A stretch of DNA of 64,000 nucleotides, from positions 1 through 64,000 of the forward strand of contig NZ_BCUD01000015.1 in NCBI RefSeq assembly GCF_001591105.1, read 5' to 3'. Origin of the DNA: Vibrio nereis NBRC 15637. Lineage in GTDB: Bacteria; Pseudomonadota; Gammaproteobacteria; Enterobacterales; Vibrionaceae. The first letter of the stretch is position 1, and each line of letters begins with the position of its first letter. The translations under genes and the position numbers were made by a program. The notes below the pieces were generated by a model that did not search any database, had not been told where the DNA came from, and saw only the letters and a program-made list of their open reading frames with translations. Shown here one piece after another: positions 48,772 through 57,101 of this stretch.

Positions 48772-48882
48772 ATGCAACAAAGAACAGCTAACGGAAGCGA
48801 GAACCTAAAGGTAGTGCTACAAAGGTGCTCTATTCACTCCAAATTCGACATATCTGCGATTACTGCCCAGAAACTCCACTAA
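48772..48882 (+). CDS. Possible 36-residue small protein
   Basis: ATG 48772 is preceded by GGAGG with a five-base gap, an unusually good ribosome-binding site. The frame encodes MQQRTANGSENLKVVLQRCS and 16 more residues to TAA 48880-48882. I recognise no family, and there is no membrane segment. The only support is the Shine-Dalgarno, so it may be chance. Confidence 0.28.
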   Translation: MQQRTANGSENLKVVLQRCSIHSKFDISAITAQKLH

Positions 48883-48930
48883 AATTGATCTACTTCAAAA
48901 TCTAATGTAATTCAGCGGTTATAGTAACAC

Positions 48931-49088
48931 CTGTCATCTAGTCGGTATCACCGGCGTGTTGAGCAAGATGACACTTCCTTTTGAAGGCTGACTTTACTTT
49001 CTCCTAATCAGGAAACTGATTATTTCAATTGGCGTAAGTTAATTGCTTTATACATTCCGACCACACAGTTCTGTGTGGTTTTTTTTTG
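48931..49088 (+). ncRNA. Candidate structured small RNA with four hairpins
   Basis: TATAGT (48920-48925) would start transcription near 48931. From there: SL1 TGTCATCT (48932-48939)/AGATGACA (48966-48973) enclosing CGGT-ATC-ACCG; SL2 CCTT/AAGG near 48977-48987; SL3 TAATCAG-GAAA-CTGATTA (49005-49022) with a GNRA loop; SL4 terminator ACCACACA-GTTC-TGTGTGGT (49060-49079) plus nine Ts. No convincing -35. No coding gene on this strand precedes the terminator. A discrete ~157-nt sRNA, or a leader that terminates before fadI. I cannot assign it to a known Vibrio RNA. Confidence 0.65.
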
Positions 49089-49238
49089 CCTAAAGAAATG
49101 TCATCGTTGCTGAAGCCAACGGATTGCTAAGATCCTGTTATCTCTCTGGTGTTTACCAAATATCTATTTTAGTGTGCCTTTACTTAATAAGGTTCCCTAA
49201 TCTTTTCGATTCTAAATCACGTTTATTCAAACGATAGT

Positions 49239-49266
49239 TTGATTGCGTTAACAATCTCGTTACAAT
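49239..49266 (+). promoter_or_regulatory. Sigma70 promoter of fadIJ
   Basis: TTGATT (49239-49244), 16-base spacer, TACAAT (49261-49266). The FadR site directly follows the -10. Confidence 0.7.
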
Positions 49267-49283
49267 ACGTGGTCAGACCTCTT
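49267..49283. promoter_or_regulatory. FadR operator of fadIJ
   Basis: ACGTGGTCAGACCTCTT closely matches the FadR consensus (ANCTGGTCNGACCTGTT), with TGGTCNGACCT intact. Covers the predicted transcription start, so FadR would repress until acyl-CoA is present. Confidence 0.85.
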
Positions 49284-49301
49284 ATTATCCAAGGAGAAAC
49301 A

Positions 49302-50609
49302 ATGGGCAGACAGGAGTTGAAGACTCGCTCTGGTGAGCGTGTTGCAATCGTTGCTGGTTTGCGTACCCCATTTGCGCGCCAAAGTACCGAGTTTCGTCAG
49401 GTGCCAGCGGTTGACTTAGGCAAAATGGTCGTTAGCGAGCTAATGGCGCGTAGCGAAATCGATCCTAAGCTAATTGAGCAAGTGGTGTTTGGTCAGGTCG
49501 TACAAATGCCTGAAGCGCCCAATATTGCCCGAGAGATCGTTTTGGGTACAGGCATGAACATTCATACTGACGCCTACAGCGTGAGCCGAGCGTGTGCGAC
49601 GAGCTTTCAATCAGCAGTCAATGTCGCCGAGAGCATTATGTCTGGCACGATCGACGCAGGTATTGCTGGTGGTGCTGATTCATCCTCAGTCTTGCCTATT
49701 GGTGTCTCCAAAAAACTCGCCTCAAACTTACTTGCTTTAAGTAAAACCAAAACCGTTGGGCAAAAGTTAAAGATTTTAAAAAACCTTTCTTTTAAGGACT
49801 TAATGCCAGTACCGCCAGCGGTGGCTGAGTACTCGACAGGCTTATCTATGGGGCAAACTGCTGAGCAGATGGCCAAGTCCCATGCGATAAGTAGAGCAGA
49901 ACAAGATGCGCTTGCCCATCGCTCACATTCACTGGCTTCTCAAGCATGGAAAGAGGGCAAAATAGAAGGGGAGGTGATGACGGCATTTCCTGAACCTTAT
50001 AAACAGTGGATCTCGCAAGATAACAATGTCAGACATGACTCGACCCTAGAAGGCTACGCGAAATTAAGGCCAGCCTTTGATCGTCAATATGGCAGCGTGA
50101 CGGCCGCGAACAGTACACCACTCACCGATGGTGCTGCAGCAATTATATTGATGCGTGAAGGTCGAGCCAAAGAGCTTGGCCTAGATATTATGGGCTATAT
50201 TCGCTCTTACGCATTTTCGGCTATCGGTGTTGAAAAAGACATGCTGATGGGGCCTTCTTATTCGACGCCATTAGCGCTTGAGCGTGCAGGCATCGAACTG
50301 TCAGATCTGACCCTCATCGATATGCATGAAGCGTTTGCCGCACAGACATTATCAAATGTGAAGATGTTCGCGAGTGATAAGTTCGCTCAGGATCATTTAG
50401 GCCGCTCAAAAGCGATTGGTGAGATTGATATGGATAAGTTTAATGTGCTGGGCGGTTCAATTGCTTACGGTCACCCATTTGCGGCGACAGGTGCACGTAT
50501 GATCACGCAAACACTACGTGAGCTGAAACGACGCGGTGGCGGCTTAGCACTAAATACAGCGTGTGCTGCTGGTGGACTGGGTGCTGCAATGGTTCTGGAG
50601 GTTGAGTAA
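49302..50609 (+). CDS. fadI: 3-ketoacyl-CoA thiolase FadI
   Basis: FadI performs the thiolytic step of beta-oxidation as the beta subunit of the FadIJ complex. The 435-residue thiolase has acyl-accepting Cys98 ([13 protein letters not shown]), the [16 protein letters not shown] histidine motif, and the C-terminal [15 protein letters not shown] cysteine motif. ATG 49302 follows AAGGAG; the frame's upstream 21 codons cover the promoter and operator. Overlaps fadJ by 1 base (TAATG). Confidence 0.95.
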   Translation: MGRQELKTRSGERVAIVAGLRTPFARQSTEFRQVPAVDLGKMVVSELMARSEIDPKLIEQVVFGQVVQMPEAPNIAREIVLGTGMNIHTDAYSVSRACATSFQSAVNVAESIMSGTIDAGIAGGADSSSVLPIGVSKKLASNLLALSKTKTVGQKLKILKNLSFKDLMPVPPAVAEYSTGLSMGQTAEQMAKSHAISRAEQDALAHRSHSLASQAWKEGKIEGEVMTAFPEPYKQWISQDNNVRHDSTLEGYAKLRPAFDRQYGSVTAANSTPLTDGAAAIILMREGRAKELGLDIMGYIRSYAFSAIGVEKDMLMGPSYSTPLALERAGIELSDLTLIDMHEAFAAQTLSNVKMFASDKFAQDHLGRSKAIGEIDMDKFNVLGGSIAYGHPFAATGARMITQTLRELKRRGGGLALNTACAAGGLGAAMVLEVE

Positions 50610-52735
50610 TGGGCGAACAAAAAGCATTTAATTTAACGATTGATGAGCAAAACATCGCTTGGTTATCGATTGACGTACCAGGTGAGAAGATGAATACGCT
50701 TCAAGCGGCATTTGCCGAAGAAATGGAAGACGTGTTTGTACAACTTGATGAGCAGAAGAGCTCGGTTAAAGGCTTAATTCTGCATTCGCTTAAACCTGAC
50801 AATTTTGTGGCGGGTGCAGACGTTCGCATGCTTGAAGCGTGCACAACAGCTGAAGAAGCTCAAGCACTGGCTGAAAAAGGCCAGCAGATGTTTAAACAGT
50901 TGTCTGAGTTGCCTTATCCCGTGGTCGCGGCTATCCACGGGCCGTGTCTGGGAGGTGGCTTAGAACTCGCTTTAGCGTGTGACTATCGCGTATGTACGGA
51001 GTCAGATAAAACGCGTTTAGGCCTTCCTGAAGTGCAACTTGGTTTGCTGCCAGGATCAGGGGGGACGCAACGTCTTCCGCGATTGATAGGGCTACTCCCA
51101 TCACTCGATTTGATCCTGACAGGCAAGCAACTGCGCGCGAAAAAAGCGAAAAAGCTCGGAGTGGTGGATGCGGTTGTGCCAGAAACCATTTTGCTTGATG
51201 TGGCGAAAAGTTTTGTAGAAGAGAATACGGGCAAGAAAAAAGCGAAGCGTAAGGCGTCTGCAAAAGAGAAGCTGATGGCGAATACAGGGTTGGGGCGTAA
51301 AGTCATTTTCGAGCAAGCGGCGAAAAAGACGAATGATAAAACGCGAGGAAACTACCCGGCAGCCGACGCCATCTTGGAAGTCATTCGCTATGGTTTAGAA
51401 CACGGGTTTGAACAAGGACAAAAGAAAGAAGCCGAACGCTTCGGTGAACTTGTGATGACGCCAGAATCAAGGGCGCTGCGCTCTATCTTCTTTGCCACAA
51501 CGGAAATGAAGAAAGAAAACGGCACAGAGGCTCAGCCAAAGAAAGTGGCACGCGCTGCGGTTCTTGGTGGAGGTTTGATGGGCGCAGGCATTAGTCACGT
51601 GAGTGTGGCAAAAGCGAAAGTGCCCGTGCGAATCAAAGACGTGTCAAACGATGGGGTACTCAACGCGTTAAAGTACAACTACAAATTGTTTGAAGCACAG
51701 CGAAAACGCCGAATTCTGTCGAAAGCCCAGGTACAAGCGAAAATGCTGCAATTGTCTGGTGGTACGGATTTCACCTGCTTTAAACATACCGATATGGTTA
51801 TCGAAGCCGTGTTTGAAGATCTGGAACTGAAACAGACTATGGTGGCGGATATTGAAGAACATGCTCAACCGACAACCATTTTTGCAACTAATACATCATC
51901 GCTACCGATTCATCAAATCGCAGAAAAAGCGCAACGCCCAGAAAATGTGGTCGGGCTGCACTATTTCAGTCCGGTAGAAAAAATGCCACTTGTTGAAGTC
52001 ATTCCGCATGATGGCACGTCTGACGAAACAGTGTCTACCGTGGTCGAATTTGCACGTAAGCAGGGTAAAACCCCAATTGTGGTGAAGGATAGTGCGGGCT
52101 TCTACGTCAACCGCATTTTAGCGCCTTACATGAACGAAGCGGCGCAGGTATTAATGTCTGGCGAGCCAATTGAGCAATTGGACAACGCGCTGCTCAACTT
52201 TGGTTTTCCGGTTGGACCAATCACATTGCTTGATGAAGTTGGGGTGGATATTGGCGCGAAGATCATGCCGATTTTGGTTGAAGAATTGGGTGAACGCTTC
52301 AAAGGGCCTGATGTCTTCGATGTCTTGCTCAATGATGATCGTAAAGGGCGTAAAAGCGGCAAAGGCTTCTATACCTACAAGGGTAAAAAGAAAGACGTGG
52401 ATAAGTCCGTCTACAAACTGCTGAGCTTGACGCCTGAGTCGAAATTGCCGGAGAAAGACATCGCGATGCGCTGCGTATTACCAATGCTCAATGAGGCGGT
52501 GCGTTGCCTTGATGAGGGGATTATCCGTAGCCCTCGCGACGGCGATATTGGTGCTATTTTTGGTATTGGTTTCCCTCCATTTTTAGGTGGTCCCTTCCGC
52601 TACATGGATCAAATAGGAATTAAGAACTTGGTTCAGATCATGAATGAGCACGCACAAAAATACGGCGATAGATTTGCGCCATGTGATGGTCTATTGACCC
52701 GAGCTGGTTTAGAGCAGTCTTTTTACGACCAGTAG
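50609..52735 (+). CDS. fadJ: Fatty acid oxidation complex subunit FadJ
   Basis: FadJ has enoyl-CoA hydratase and 3-hydroxyacyl-CoA dehydrogenase activities. N-terminal crotonase domain (~10-190) with oxyanion-hole segments [11 protein letters not shown] and [17 protein letters not shown] plus catalytic-Glu region [23 protein letters not shown]-binding domain near 315 ([15 protein letters not shown]), then 3HCDH C-terminal domains ([17 protein letters not shown]). 708 residues, normal. Forms an operon with fadI. Confidence 0.96.
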   Translation: MGEQKAFNLTIDEQNIAWLSIDVPGEKMNTLQAAFAEEMEDVFVQLDEQKSSVKGLILHSLKPDNFVAGADVRMLEACTTAEEAQALAEKGQQMFKQLSELPYPVVAAIHGPCLGGGLELALACDYRVCTESDKTRLGLPEVQLGLLPGSGGTQRLPRLIGLLPSLDLILTGKQLRAKKAKKLGVVDAVVPETILLDVAKSFVEENTGKKKAKRKASAKEKLMANTGLGRKVIFEQAAKKTNDKTRGNYPAADAILEVIRYGLEHGFEQGQKKEAERFGELVMTPESRALRSIFFATTEMKKENGTEAQPKKVARAAVLGGGLMGAGISHVSVAKAKVPVRIKDVSNDGVLNALKYNYKLFEAQRKRRILSKAQVQAKMLQLSGGTDFTCFKHTDMVIEAVFEDLELKQTMVADIEEHAQPTTIFATNTSSLPIHQIAEKAQRPENVVGLHYFSPVEKMPLVEVIPHDGTSDETVSTVVEFARKQGKTPIVVKDSAGFYVNRILAPYMNEAAQVLMSGEPIEQLDNALLNFGFPVGPITLLDEVGVDIGAKIMPILVEELGERFKGPDVFDVLLNDDRKGRKSGKGFYTYKGKKKDVDKSVYKLLSLTPESKLPEKDIAMRCVLPMLNEAVRCLDEGIIRSPRDGDIGAIFGIGFPPFLGGPFRYMDQIGIKNLVQIMNEHAQKYGDRFAPCDGLLTRAGLEQSFYDQ

Positions 52736-52750
52736 TTTGGTATCCGACAA

Positions 52751-52776
52751 GGCGAACGGTAACGTTCGCCTTTTTT
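52751..52776 (+). terminator. Terminator after fadIJ
   Basis: GGCGAACG-GTAA-CGTTCGCC plus six Ts. Confidence 0.94.
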
Positions 52777-52836
52777 CTTATTGAGAGTTATTATCAAGAA
52801 AAATACTGAGAAAAGTCTTAAACAGAAGGATTTCAA

Positions 52837-53385
52837 ATGGATGCTTTAGATCTATTGCTCAACCGTCGTTCAATCGCAAAGCTAGCGGCTCCTGCTCCCG
52901 AAGGTCAAGCACTAGAGAACATTATCAAAGCTGGCTTAAGGGCGCCTGATCATGCTGGGCTGACTCCATGGCGCTTTGTTATTTCGCAAGGTGAAGGGTT
53001 AAACAAACTATCTGATATATTGGTGAAAGCGGCAGTGGCTGAAAACAGCGATGATGCAGTTGTCGAAAAAGTCAAAAATGCGCCATTTCGCGCGCCGATG
53101 GTTATCACTGTCATTGCCAACGTGACTCAGCATGAAAAAGTCCCTACATTAGAGCAATACCTGTCTGCCGGGTGTGCGGTTCAAGCGATGCAAATGGCTG
53201 CGGTTGCTCAAGGTTTTCAAGGTTTTTGGCGCTCAGGTAAATGGATGTTCCATGAAGAAGTTCACAAAGCGTTTGGCTTGGAAGGGGACGATGAAATTGT
53301 TGGCTTCCTGTACTTGGGAACACCGGGCTGTACACCGATGAAAGTGCCAGAGCGTGATTTAAGTAAGTTTGTCGAATACTTATAA
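52837..53385 (+). CDS. ydjA: YdjA-type nitroreductase-family flavoprotein
   Basis: A 182-residue FMN-dependent nitroreductase-family protein; the small YdjA subgroup has low general reductase activity and an unclear natural substrate. Phosphate/FMN contacts LNRRSIAKLAAP and GLRAPDHAGLTPWRF are at the N-terminus, LSAGCAVQAMQMAAVAQGFQ in the middle and the FLYLGTPG stretch near the end, with a conserved Trp pair (FQGFWRSGKWMF). Monocistronic. Confidence 0.9.
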   Translation: MDALDLLLNRRSIAKLAAPAPEGQALENIIKAGLRAPDHAGLTPWRFVISQGEGLNKLSDILVKAAVAENSDDAVVEKVKNAPFRAPMVITVIANVTQHEKVPTLEQYLSAGCAVQAMQMAAVAQGFQGFWRSGKWMFHEEVHKAFGLEGDDEIVGFLYLGTPGCTPMKVPERDLSKFVEYL

Positions 53386-53413
53386 GCAGCGCTAACGAAA
53401 TCAGTCGAAAAGA

Positions 53414-53444
53414 AAAGAGCTTGGTCGTCAATACCAAGCTCTTT
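53414..53444. terminator. Bidirectional terminator between ydjA and the LysR gene
   Basis: Perfect 12-bp stem AAAGAGCTTGGT/ACCAAGCTCTTT with a 7-base loop, between convergent genes. The T-tracts are short on both strands. Confidence 0.8.
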
Positions 53445-53449
53445 GTCGT

Positions 53450-54325
53450 TTAGTGGATGTTATAAGCAATCACAAAATCAATAAACAGCCTTACCTTTTC
53501 AGGTAAGTGATCTTTATGGTTGTATAACATATAGATATCGCGTGGGTTCGCGCTCCAGTCTTCTAAAACCCGAACCAAACTGCCATCTTCAATGTATTCT
53601 TTAATCATCACATCTGGCATGAGTGTGATCCCCAAGCCGTCAGAGCAGGCATTACGCACAACATTTAACGCGTTGGCTTGAAACCGCCCTTTGTCGTTGT
53701 TGACGACTGTTTCACCATTTTGGTTGGTGAGTTGCCATTTCAGCAGTGGCGATCCTTTAAGCAAACAGTGTTGGTGCAGTTCTTCAGCATGCTTGGGCGC
53801 AGGGTTGGACTGGAGGTAGCAAGGGCTTGCCACCAAAATATCCTCGACGGAACTGAGCTTACGTGCAATCAAGCTGGAATCACGCTGAGGCCCAACACGG
53901 AAAATAACATCCCATTCCGTCGGGTCCAGTTGGTCAGAATGGTTGCTGGTTGTCAGCACAATGTTGATGTCTGGGTACGCTTTCATAAACGCGTTAAACA
54001 TCGGCATCATCATTCTTTTCGTCAGGTTGGATGGCGCAGTAATGCGTATTTTCCCGGCTGCACCGCGGCACTCGTCAGAAATTTCTTCCGCTGTCGAGGT
54101 CAGACGATCTAGTAGGGGAGAGCATTCGTTATAAAAACGCTCCCCTGCTTCTGTCAGAGAAAGTTTACGCGCATGTCGGTTGAGTAAGCGGAGGTTAAGG
54201 GAATCTTCCAATGCCTGTATACGTCGCGTAATTGTCGCTACAGGGATCATATTTTTCCTGGAAGTTGCTGTGTAGCTCCCATTCTCGACCACAAGCCTAA
54301 ACAAGTTGAGATCATCTAATTTCAT
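53450..54325 (-). CDS. LysR-family transcriptional regulator
   Basis: A 291-residue LTTR. The N-terminal winged HTH spans ~3-62 (LNLFRLVVENGSYTATSRKN, PVATITRRIQALEDSLNLRL), and the substrate-binding domain ~85-285 (KIRITAPSNLTKRMMMPMFN). I chose ATG 54325 (MKLDDLNLF); GTG 54337 adds four residues. It converges on ydjA, so it is not an obvious divergent regulator of that gene; target and effector unknown. The ~240 bases to rssB are AT-rich with no motif I can assign. Confidence 0.92.
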   Translation of the reverse strand: MKLDDLNLFRLVVENGSYTATSRKNMIPVATITRRIQALEDSLNLRLLNRHARKLSLTEAGERFYNECSPLLDRLTSTAEEISDECRGAAGKIRITAPSNLTKRMMMPMFNAFMKAYPDINIVLTTSNHSDQLDPTEWDVIFRVGPQRDSSLIARKLSSVEDILVASPCYLQSNPAPKHAEELHQHCLLKGSPLLKWQLTNQNGETVVNNDKGRFQANALNVVRNACSDGLGITLMPDVMIKEYIEDGSLVRVLEDWSANPRDIYMLYNHKDHLPEKVRLFIDFVIAYNIH

Positions 54326-54564
54326 TCTTTCGGACACATATATTTACGAACATGGTTAATTTATATCTATATCAAACGCTAAAGATTGCGTCATATCAAC
54401 TAGTGTACCGAAATTTGATATTCCACACATCCAGTATGCAACGAGTTTAAATTGTTGCATATTTGTAGAAATGAGCTTTTAGAACTATTTTTTAAAGAGC
54501 GTAAAAGCTTATCAATAAAAATAACAAACTAGTCGTACTTAAGTGTTGTGTGAGGCAAAGGTTT

Positions 54565-55662
54565 ATGTACAAGTCAGTAGAAGTGTCTTCCAGTGACGCG
54601 TTCAACGTCACTCCGGGAGAGAAACTTATTATGTTGGTTGACGACGATCCTATATTTCGCCGTATAACCTCTTCGTACTTGAGTTCTCAAGGTTATAAGG
54701 TCGTAGAAGCGGAAGATGGCCTAGATGGTTTAAGAAAGCTGAGGGATGTTGAGCCAGATTTGATTTTATGCGACTTGTCGATGCCTATTCTTGACGGTAT
54801 TGAATTTGTCGAAGAAGTCAGCCTAGAGTACCCATCATTGCCGCTTATTGTTGTATCAGCAACGGAAGATATGTCTGATGTTGCCAACGCTTTGAAGTTT
54901 GGTATCAAAGACTTTTTGCCCAAGCCGATCAGTAACCACAAGCACTTAATCTGTTCGATAGAAAACACTCTGGAAGATACAGACAACCACTTGAGTGACC
55001 AAAGGGACTTTTCAAGTCAATGGTTCAGAGTCGACAGCGGTGAAATGCCCGAAGAGCAGGAGTTGCATTGGCACTTGAAGTTTTTGCAAGAAAACCGAAA
55101 TGCGGCTAAAGACTTACTCCATGCGCTGCTGCCTGAGAGAGATACCTCGCAAGGTGACTGGCGATGTAGTTATAAGTTGCTACAGTCCGCAGAAGTGATG
55201 CCAGTGGTGTTTGATTATGCTTGGTTGATAAACGGACAATTTGCCTTTTATATCGTTGACTCTGCTGCGGATAGTGATGATGGCGCCGCCACCACGCTAC
55301 TCGTCAGGGCGCTGTTCCATGACTACTTACGTAATTTGAAGTGCTTCAATGCGGATTTAAAAGATCTCGCTTACCTTCTGGAAAATGGCATGAAATGCTA
55401 TCCGGGGGCGGTTCCGGTAAGAGCGTTATTCGGCGTGGCGGATCTTTCGTCCGGAATGTTATCTCTTCTTCCTGCTGGTCTTGAGTGTATGTTTGCTAAT
55501 GGATATACATCGAAGCATATCCAAGCCAATACGTTGTTAGGCAACAGCTGTGTGAAAAACTTTATTGAAGAGATGCCCATTCACTCGGCTTGCCAAATAA
55601 CACTGAACAGTCTGGGAAGCTGCAGTTTCAGTTTAGACATTTACCGAGGGGGTAGCGCGTAA
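54565..55662 (+). CDS. rssB: RssB-type response regulator (RpoS proteolysis adaptor)
   Basis: RssB delivers RpoS to ClpXP. The N-terminal receiver domain has phosphoacceptor Asp70 (LILCDLSMPILDG), D26-D28, and Lys in DFLPKPIS. SATEDMSDVANALKFGIKD is nearly the E. coli RssB sequence. The C-terminal half (~170-365) is a PP2C-like fold lacking the usual metal-binding Asp motifs, as in RssB (AFYIVDSAADSDDGAATTLL, LLVRALFHDYL). 365 residues. ATG 54565 chosen over GTG 54550. The ortholog call is by similarity recalled, not searched. Confidence 0.78.
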   Translation: MYKSVEVSSSDAFNVTPGEKLIMLVDDDPIFRRITSSYLSSQGYKVVEAEDGLDGLRKLRDVEPDLILCDLSMPILDGIEFVEEVSLEYPSLPLIVVSATEDMSDVANALKFGIKDFLPKPISNHKHLICSIENTLEDTDNHLSDQRDFSSQWFRVDSGEMPEEQELHWHLKFLQENRNAAKDLLHALLPERDTSQGDWRCSYKLLQSAEVMPVVFDYAWLINGQFAFYIVDSAADSDDGAATTLLVRALFHDYLRNLKCFNADLKDLAYLLENGMKCYPGAVPVRALFGVADLSSGMLSLLPAGLECMFANGYTSKHIQANTLLGNSCVKNFIEEMPIHSACQITLNSLGSCSFSLDIYRGGSA

Positions 55663-55827
55663 TGCGCTGCCTTTATCGAGTTAATTGTTGCTAATAACCC
55701 TGTTTTTAGTCGGTGTTTGTTAACTGGCGAATAAGGTATAGTCTGCCAAAACAAAAATGACCCAAAGTGTTAACTGATAATTAACCTTAGGTCGATAAAT
55801 CGTCACCTACATTAGAGAAGTTATCCC

Positions 55828-55959
55828 ATGGCAGACCAAGACTTTAAAGAACCGTATAATATCTTTTACTTTTTTGGATTTATCGCAGCCCTATTGATCC
55901 CAACTCTTCCAGCGACTCTTACTTGGATTCGCGTGGTTAACGGATACGCGGGCTACTAA
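55828..55959 (+). CDS. 43-residue single-pass membrane micro-protein
   Basis: MADQDFKEPYNIFYFFGFIA is followed by 23 residues to TAA 55957-55959. AGAGAAG lies eight bases upstream. One hydrophobic helix (about 12-33) with a Pro-rich centre and a short polar C-terminus (WIRVVNGYAGY). I recognise no family. It ends 18 bases before the DUF454 start and may be co-translated with it. The hydrophobic/polar pattern and strong Shine-Dalgarno favour a real gene; it is short enough for gene finders to miss. Confidence 0.65.
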   Translation: MADQDFKEPYNIFYFFGFIAALLIPTLPATLTWIRVVNGYAGY

Positions 55960-55977
55960 ACTAGACCGGAGCTCACC

Positions 55978-56370
55978 ATCAGTATTCGTAAACTTGCTTT
56001 AAATATTGCTGGTAGCATAAGTTTGTGCCTGGGTTTTCTGGGCATATTTCTACCTATTCTTCCGACAACACCTTTTGTCCTTCTTGCTAGCGCCTGTTTC
56101 ATGCGCAGCAGCCCCACCTTCCATCGTTGGCTTCACCAACACAAAACCTTTGGCCCTATTTTAGATAACTGGCATCGTCACGGTGCAGTGACCAGCAAGG
56201 TCAAGATACGCGGCGCGTTGTGTATGGTTGCGAGCTTCGCCTTTTCAATTTGGATTGTGCCTCATTTTTGGTTAAAAATTGTGCTCGTGGTGATGCTAAT
56301 AATCCTATTGAGCTGGTTTATTCGATTGCCTGTGATTGAGCGCCTTGCTGAGCAGCCAGAAAATCACTAA
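55978..56370 (+). CDS. ybaN: DUF454 (YbaN) inner-membrane protein with apparent ATC start
   Basis: YbaN/DUF454 proteins are small inner-membrane proteins of unknown function. The core GFLGIFLPILPTTPFVLLASACFMRS is characteristic, followed by two more hydrophobic segments (ALCMVASFAFSIWIVPHFWL, IVLVVMLIILLSWFIRLPV). The first standard start in frame (TTG 56023) would cut into the first membrane helix. Upstream in frame, ISIRKLALNIAGSIS reads like the missing N-terminus, and GGAG (55968-55971) is six bases before ATC 55978, exactly where ATG is expected. I therefore call 130 residues from ATC; a base error there is the alternative. Confidence 0.75.
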   Translation: MSIRKLALNIAGSISLCLGFLGIFLPILPTTPFVLLASACFMRSSPTFHRWLHQHKTFGPILDNWHRHGAVTSKVKIRGALCMVASFAFSIWIVPHFWLKIVLVVMLIILLSWFIRLPVIERLAEQPENH

Positions 56371-56386
56371 GATTGCCAAGAAGTGT

Positions 56387-56414
56387 GCCCACTAACCTGT
56401 GGGCGTTTGTATTT
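56387..56414 (+). terminator. Probable terminator after ybaN
   Basis: GCCCAC-TAACCT-GTGGGC followed by GTTTGTATTT; modest T-tract. Confidence 0.6.
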
Positions 56415-56543
56415 AAGGCACGGTGATTTTGAATCAGCAGTATGAGCCTGATTGAAAAGCGACATTGTGCAGATAACCAATGCTACAACTTTGAATGATG
56501 GGCACAGCGCCAGTTCAAAGGTAGCCTATCCAAGTAATGAATT

Positions 56544-57089
56544 ATGACAACTGAAACAATCTCACTGATCAAATCTAGCATCAACAGCATTCAGGATTAC
56601 CCAAAGCCAGGTATTCTTTTCCGCGACGTGACCAGCTTGATGGAAAACGCAGAGGCTTACCAAGCAACCATCGGTCTTTTGCTATCGAAGTACAAAGACA
56701 TGGGATTCACTAAAGTTGTGGGTACGGAAGCACGTGGTTTCTTGTTTGGTGCACCACTAGCACTAGAGATGGGAGTTGGCTTTGTACCAGTGCGTAAGCC
56801 TGGCAAACTACCACGTAAAACCATCGCTCAAACATACGATCTAGAATATGGTACAGATACACTAGAAATCCACGTTGATGCAATTTCGGAAGGTGACAAA
56901 GTTTTGGTTGTTGATGATCTTCTAGCGACTGGCGGCACGATTGAAGCGACAGCGAAATTGATTCGTGAGTTAGGTGGTGTTGTTGAACACGCAGCTTTTG
57001 TGATTAGCCTTCCTGAAATTGGTGGTGATAAGCGTCTTGAAGGCTTAGGTCTTAACGTTTACAGCATCTGTGAGTTTGAAGGTCACTAA
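56544..57089 (+). CDS. apt: Adenine phosphoribosyltransferase
   Basis: Apt salvages adenine to AMP using PRPP. 181 residues; the PRPP loop is [16 protein letters not shown], with the early RDVTSLMEN and [14 protein letters not shown] motifs. The start of apt-dnaX-ybaB-recR, a gene order shared with E. coli. dnaX follows after 12 bases. Confidence 0.96.
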   Translation: MTTETISLIKSSINSIQDYPKPGILFRDVTSLMENAEAYQATIGLLLSKYKDMGFTKVVGTEARGFLFGAPLALEMGVGFVPVRKPGKLPRKTIAQTYDLEYGTDTLEIHVDAISEGDKVLVVDDLLATGGTIEATAKLIRELGGVVEHAAFVISLPEIGGDKRLEGLGLNVYSICEFEGH

Positions 57090-57101
57090 TCGGTATTATT
57101 C

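Larger units (their letters stand above)
48688..49238. other. Intergenic region between ECF sigma and fadI
   Basis: About 550 bases without a recognised gene. It holds the leftward sigma-operon promoter zone, a possible 36-codon ORF (48772-48882) and a structured RNA candidate with a terminator (48931-49088). Between 49089 and 49238 I see only AT-rich sequence. Confidence 0.7.
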
